From CAWIKY01 sp963836905 (GTDB lineage: Bacteria; Pseudomonadota; Alphaproteobacteria; Caulobacterales; Hyphomonadaceae), in assembly GCA_963836905.1 (NCBI GenBank), contig CAWIKY010000006.1:186001-250000 (forward strand): a stretch of DNA of 64,000 nucleotides. Reading direction: 5' to 3'. Below, one piece after another: positions 61,817 to 64,000 of this stretch. How positions within the stretch are numbered: position 1 is the first letter of the stretch; the number at the start of each line of letters is the position of its first letter. A program made the translations under genes and the position numbers. The notes under the pieces are model-generated. The model ran no database searches, had not been told where the DNA came from, and was given only the letters and a program-made list of their open reading frames with translations.

Positions 61817-63580
61817 CTATTGCACGATGGCGTAGGCGGGAGAGGCGATCAGCATGGCAATGGCCAGCTCGACCCGTTTGAGACGGTCAGCCTGATCCTT
61901 GTCGGTCCGCAACGGCATCTTTGAAACCGCCTCCATGATCTGCGCCCGCTCGCCATCAGGCAGCCGCCCGGCGGTCAGAAGCAGATCGGCATGATCGACA
62001 AGCATTGCGGGGTCATGGGCCACTGCCATCGCCTCGCTATAGTCAGGATCGAAGCTGGGATCGCTCGTACGTCTCGGACTGCGGTTCTGGATGAAGGTCG
62101 TCATGAAATTGACGTAGCCAACAGCGCTCGTCTCGTTGACGATCTGGAATTCCGGCGCGTTCAACGCCTTGTCCCCGGTTTCGCTGCCCGGCAGAATGTA
62201 TCCCGGCCGGTAGAAGTTGAAGACCGACGGCGACCGGAACGGCTGCTGGCCGAGCCTGCCGAGCGGATCGCTCGTATCTGCAAGCCAGTGCTCGTTGGAA
62301 GAGTTGATGTTCGCCGTACCGAAGGCGCGGACATAATGCGTGAAGAGGAGCACCGGTTCGCGGATCTTGCCGCGTTCAGCCGTCTGCCAAATGGTCTGCT
62401 CGAAAAGGCTGTCATCAAGCAGGATGGCGGCCATCACGGCTTTCATGTCGCCGCGGTTTCCCGAGCCGAAACGGGTGCCGTCCTGCGCCACGAAAGCCCC
62501 GGTCTCGAACGCTCTTGTGACGCGCTCGACATAGGCCGGTTCGGGGTGGCTGGCCGTGAAACGCTGGATGAGCTGGCGGGAAATGAATGGTCCGGTATTG
62601 GGATGCCAGAAGAGATGATCGAGCGCCATGGAAACGCTCTGGTTGCCATCGGTCCCGGCGGGGATCGTCAGCCCGAGAAAGGTCTTTTCCTCTGGCGAAT
62701 GCTGGTCGGAAAACATTTGCAGCGGGGCATACTCGGCATCCGCCGCCCTGCCATTGCCGTAAAAGCTGTTGGCCTTGTAGGCCAGCCCGGTAAAGACCCG
62801 CGCAAGCCCCTCGATATCGTCATTGGTATAGGTATCAGGCGCACCCTTCTTCGGGGTACCATCGCGGTTCAGCGGTTCGATCCCGATGGTGAAGAGCTGC
62901 ATGACCTCGCGGGCATAATTCTCGTCCGGCATCCGGCCCGAGCGCGTATCGGCCTTGCGGTTGCGCATATAGGTCAGGTATTCCGCCATGGCGGGCGTGT
63001 AGGTCACATCCTGCAGAACCTCGCGATAGGTTCCGAAAGCGTTGGAAGACAGCGCATCCATATAGTGGGCCATGCGCTCGGGCCGGTTGCCCATTGGCAC
63101 ATCGGACGCCACGAGAATCTGCGAAAGTGCGAAGACAACACGCTGGCGAAGCTGGTCATCGCCCGCCATTGCCGCATCCCAGAACGCATACCGATAGGCG
63201 CGGTCGTCCGGGTCACCACCGGCATCGAGCGTTGCGATTATGTCCGGCAGATAGAGCGTTGCCGGTTTCTCGAACTCCGCCTTCAGCCATTGCGCGGCAT
63301 CCTTGCCGACAAGCGCCGCGACCTCGTCCGGCGTACCGCCAAAGGTTGCGCGCATGAGGAAGGCGGCGGCCTGTTCCTTGGTCTGGATCGTCGTCGGCGT
63401 TGTCGTGATCAGACGCTGGCCGGTCGGTGGCGGTTTGGGAGGCGCGATGATGGCCGCAGACGTCGGTGGTCCGGCACGTGCGGTATTCGGGTCCGGTCCG
63501 TCGCCACCCGAACAGGCGGCGGCCAGAAACGCCAGTCCGATCAGGCCGGCAGCAGTGCGGGAAACGGTCGATATGGCCAT
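61817..63580 (-). CDS. DUF1800 family secreted protein
   Basis: 587 residues. The lipoprotein-like N-terminus (LIGLAFLAAACSGGDG) suggests lipid anchoring at Cys about 23. The DUF1800 body has AAAFLMRATFGGTPDEVAALVG, RVVFALSQILVAS, NYAREVMQLFTIGIEPLNRDGTP and SRQLIQRFTASHPEPAYV. Function is unknown. A perfect CtrA-like box lies 66-80 bases upstream. It forms an operon with DUF1501 and possibly the TonB receptor. Confidence 0.9.
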   Translation of the reverse strand: MAISTVSRTAAGLIGLAFLAAACSGGDGPDPNTARAGPPTSAAIIAPPKPPPTGQRLITTTPTTIQTKEQAAAFLMRATFGGTPDEVAALVGKDAAQWLKAEFEKPATLYLPDIIATLDAGGDPDDRAYRYAFWDAAMAGDDQLRQRVVFALSQILVASDVPMGNRPERMAHYMDALSSNAFGTYREVLQDVTYTPAMAEYLTYMRNRKADTRSGRMPDENYAREVMQLFTIGIEPLNRDGTPKKGAPDTYTNDDIEGLARVFTGLAYKANSFYGNGRAADAEYAPLQMFSDQHSPEEKTFLGLTIPAGTDGNQSVSMALDHLFWHPNTGPFISRQLIQRFTASHPEPAYVERVTRAFETGAFVAQDGTRFGSGNRGDMKAVMAAILLDDSLFEQTIWQTAERGKIREPVLLFTHYVRAFGTANINSSNEHWLADTSDPLGRLGQQPFRSPSVFNFYRPGYILPGSETGDKALNAPEFQIVNETSAVGYVNFMTTFIQNRSPRRTSDPSFDPDYSEAMAVAHDPAMLVDHADLLLTAGRLPDGERAQIMEAVSKMPLRTDKDQADRLKRVELAIAMLIASPAYAIVQ

Positions 63581-63645
63581 GTCAGGTCCTCGTCGGGAAG
63601 CCGGACGGCCAGGCTCTCCGAAGAGTATTAACGCCTTAATACCTC

Positions 63646-63660
63646 TTAACGCGCAATTAA
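63646..63660 (-). promoter_or_regulatory. perfect CtrA-like box (TTAA-N7-TTAA) before DUF1800
   Basis: TTAACGCGCAATTAA, with two more TTAA tetramers just to the left (63629-63640). It is a full match to the CtrA consensus in the spacer between motA and the DUF1800 gene. Confidence 0.5.
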
Positions 63661-63739
63661 AAACATGGGTGGGTTTGCCGCCATGGAACGGGAGATCGTT
63701 CGCCGTGAAGCATACGATTCCGGCAATATCCGTTCAGTT

Positions 63740-64000
63740 TCAGGCCGCTTCAGGCACCGAGTTGAGCGCTTCTTCCAGCTGGGCAAAACTTGGCTGCGAC
63801 GGTGTCGGGATGGAACCCCGGCCGATCTCGACGCTGATCTGTGCGGCATTGCCGTGCAGGTGGGCGACCAGTACGTCCTTGATGATCTCGTAGAACTTGC
63901 CTTCCTCGTCGATCACCTGACCCATGCGTGCCGCCAGCGGGCCGACAAAGCCATAGGCCAGAAACACGCCGAGAAACGTTCCCACAAGCGCTGAACCGAT
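63740..64000 (-). CDS. motA: flagellar motor stator protein MotA, C-terminal part (5' end outside window)
   Basis: The frame is open to the right edge. The visible 86 residues match the MotA end: GSALVGTFLGVFLAYGFVGPLAARM (last membrane helix), then DEEGKFYEIIKDVLVAHLHGNAAQISVEIGRGSIPT and PSFAQLEEALNSVPEAA. MotA and MotB form the proton-driven stator. Reading goes leftward and the stop is at 63740. Confidence 0.9.
   Translation of the reverse strand: MGSALVGTFLGVFLAYGFVGPLAARMGQVIDEEGKFYEIIKDVLVAHLHGNAAQISVEIGRGSIPTPSQPSFAQLEEALNSVPEAA

Noticed and set aside
57800..63631. Long plus-strand open frames (about 504-546 codons) opposite the TonB receptor, DUF1501 and DUF1800 genes
   Set aside because: No family motifs, no ribosome sites, and each mirrors a well-supported minus-strand gene.
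1..64000. CRISPR array, prophage, integrase or transposase genes
   Set aside because: No regularly spaced repeats, no phage structural genes and no recognisable integrase or transposase were seen on either strand.

Overview
The window looks like chromosomal DNA of a GC-rich alphaproteobacterium of the Caulobacterales/Maricaulales type (Hyphomonadaceae-like). Pointers are fliX next to dksA, a type 2 pyrF, phaB/phaR, hspQ, a chorismate mutase-like/hisC/prephenate dehydrogenase operon, metX-metW, TTAA-N7-TTAA (CtrA-like) motifs before fliX, ftsK and a DUF1800 gene, and several TonB-linked functions. No phage, plasmid, integron or CRISPR signature is visible. Genus cannot be assigned from sequence reading alone.

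Layout. 1-5.8 kb: end of an alpha/beta hydrolase, then a divergent envelope/signalling cluster (membrane GGDEF-EAL protein, secreted cupredoxin-like protein, DUF3034 barrel, exported truncated globin) and an OmpA lipoprotein. 6-19.5 kb: housekeeping genes (ttcA, yggT, folD, ftsK, pyrF, trmB) with small unknowns, a sulfotransferase, a membrane-anchored protease and 3-hydroxybutyrate dehydrogenase. 19.5-26.4 kb: a regulatory/accessory stretch with a LuxR-HTH/alpha-beta hydrolase fusion, a nitrilase-fold protein lacking catalytic residues, a divergent GntR regulator with a perfect palindrome between them, an FAD oxidase, and a GIY-YIG gene among palindromic repeats. 26.5-31.2 kb: acyl/aldehyde catabolism (ALDH, enoyl-CoA hydratase, two acyl-CoA dehydrogenases). 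31.3-36.8 kb: glucokinase and a six-gene DUF3450/ExbB/ExbB/ExbD/ExbD/TonB energy-transduction operon ending in a clear terminator. 36.9-46.3 kb: aromatic amino-acid breakdown (phhA, maiA) and synthesis (CM-like, hisC, prephenate dehydrogenase), hspQ, ppx, rlmE, DUF885, MaoC. 46.4-55 kb: metX-metW, P-II, gloB, phaB/phaR, dksA. 55-64 kb: fliX, sppA, tRNA-Gln, a TonB receptor, the secreted DUF1501/DUF1800 pair and the end of motA.

Quality warning. Seven conserved genes (truncated globin, TerB-like, acyl-CoA dehydrogenase, phhA, metX, gloB, phaR) are broken by eight single-base insertions. Every one is cured by removing one base from a short homopolymer run. Together with two odd mismatches in tRNA-Gln, this points to sequencing or assembly error more than to gene decay.

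The most interesting biology is the c-di-GMP/copper/globin cluster at 0.7-5.1 kb, the repeat-embedded GIY-YIG gene at 25.9-26.5 kb, and the paired 'dead hydrolase' genes at 19.6-22.6 kb.
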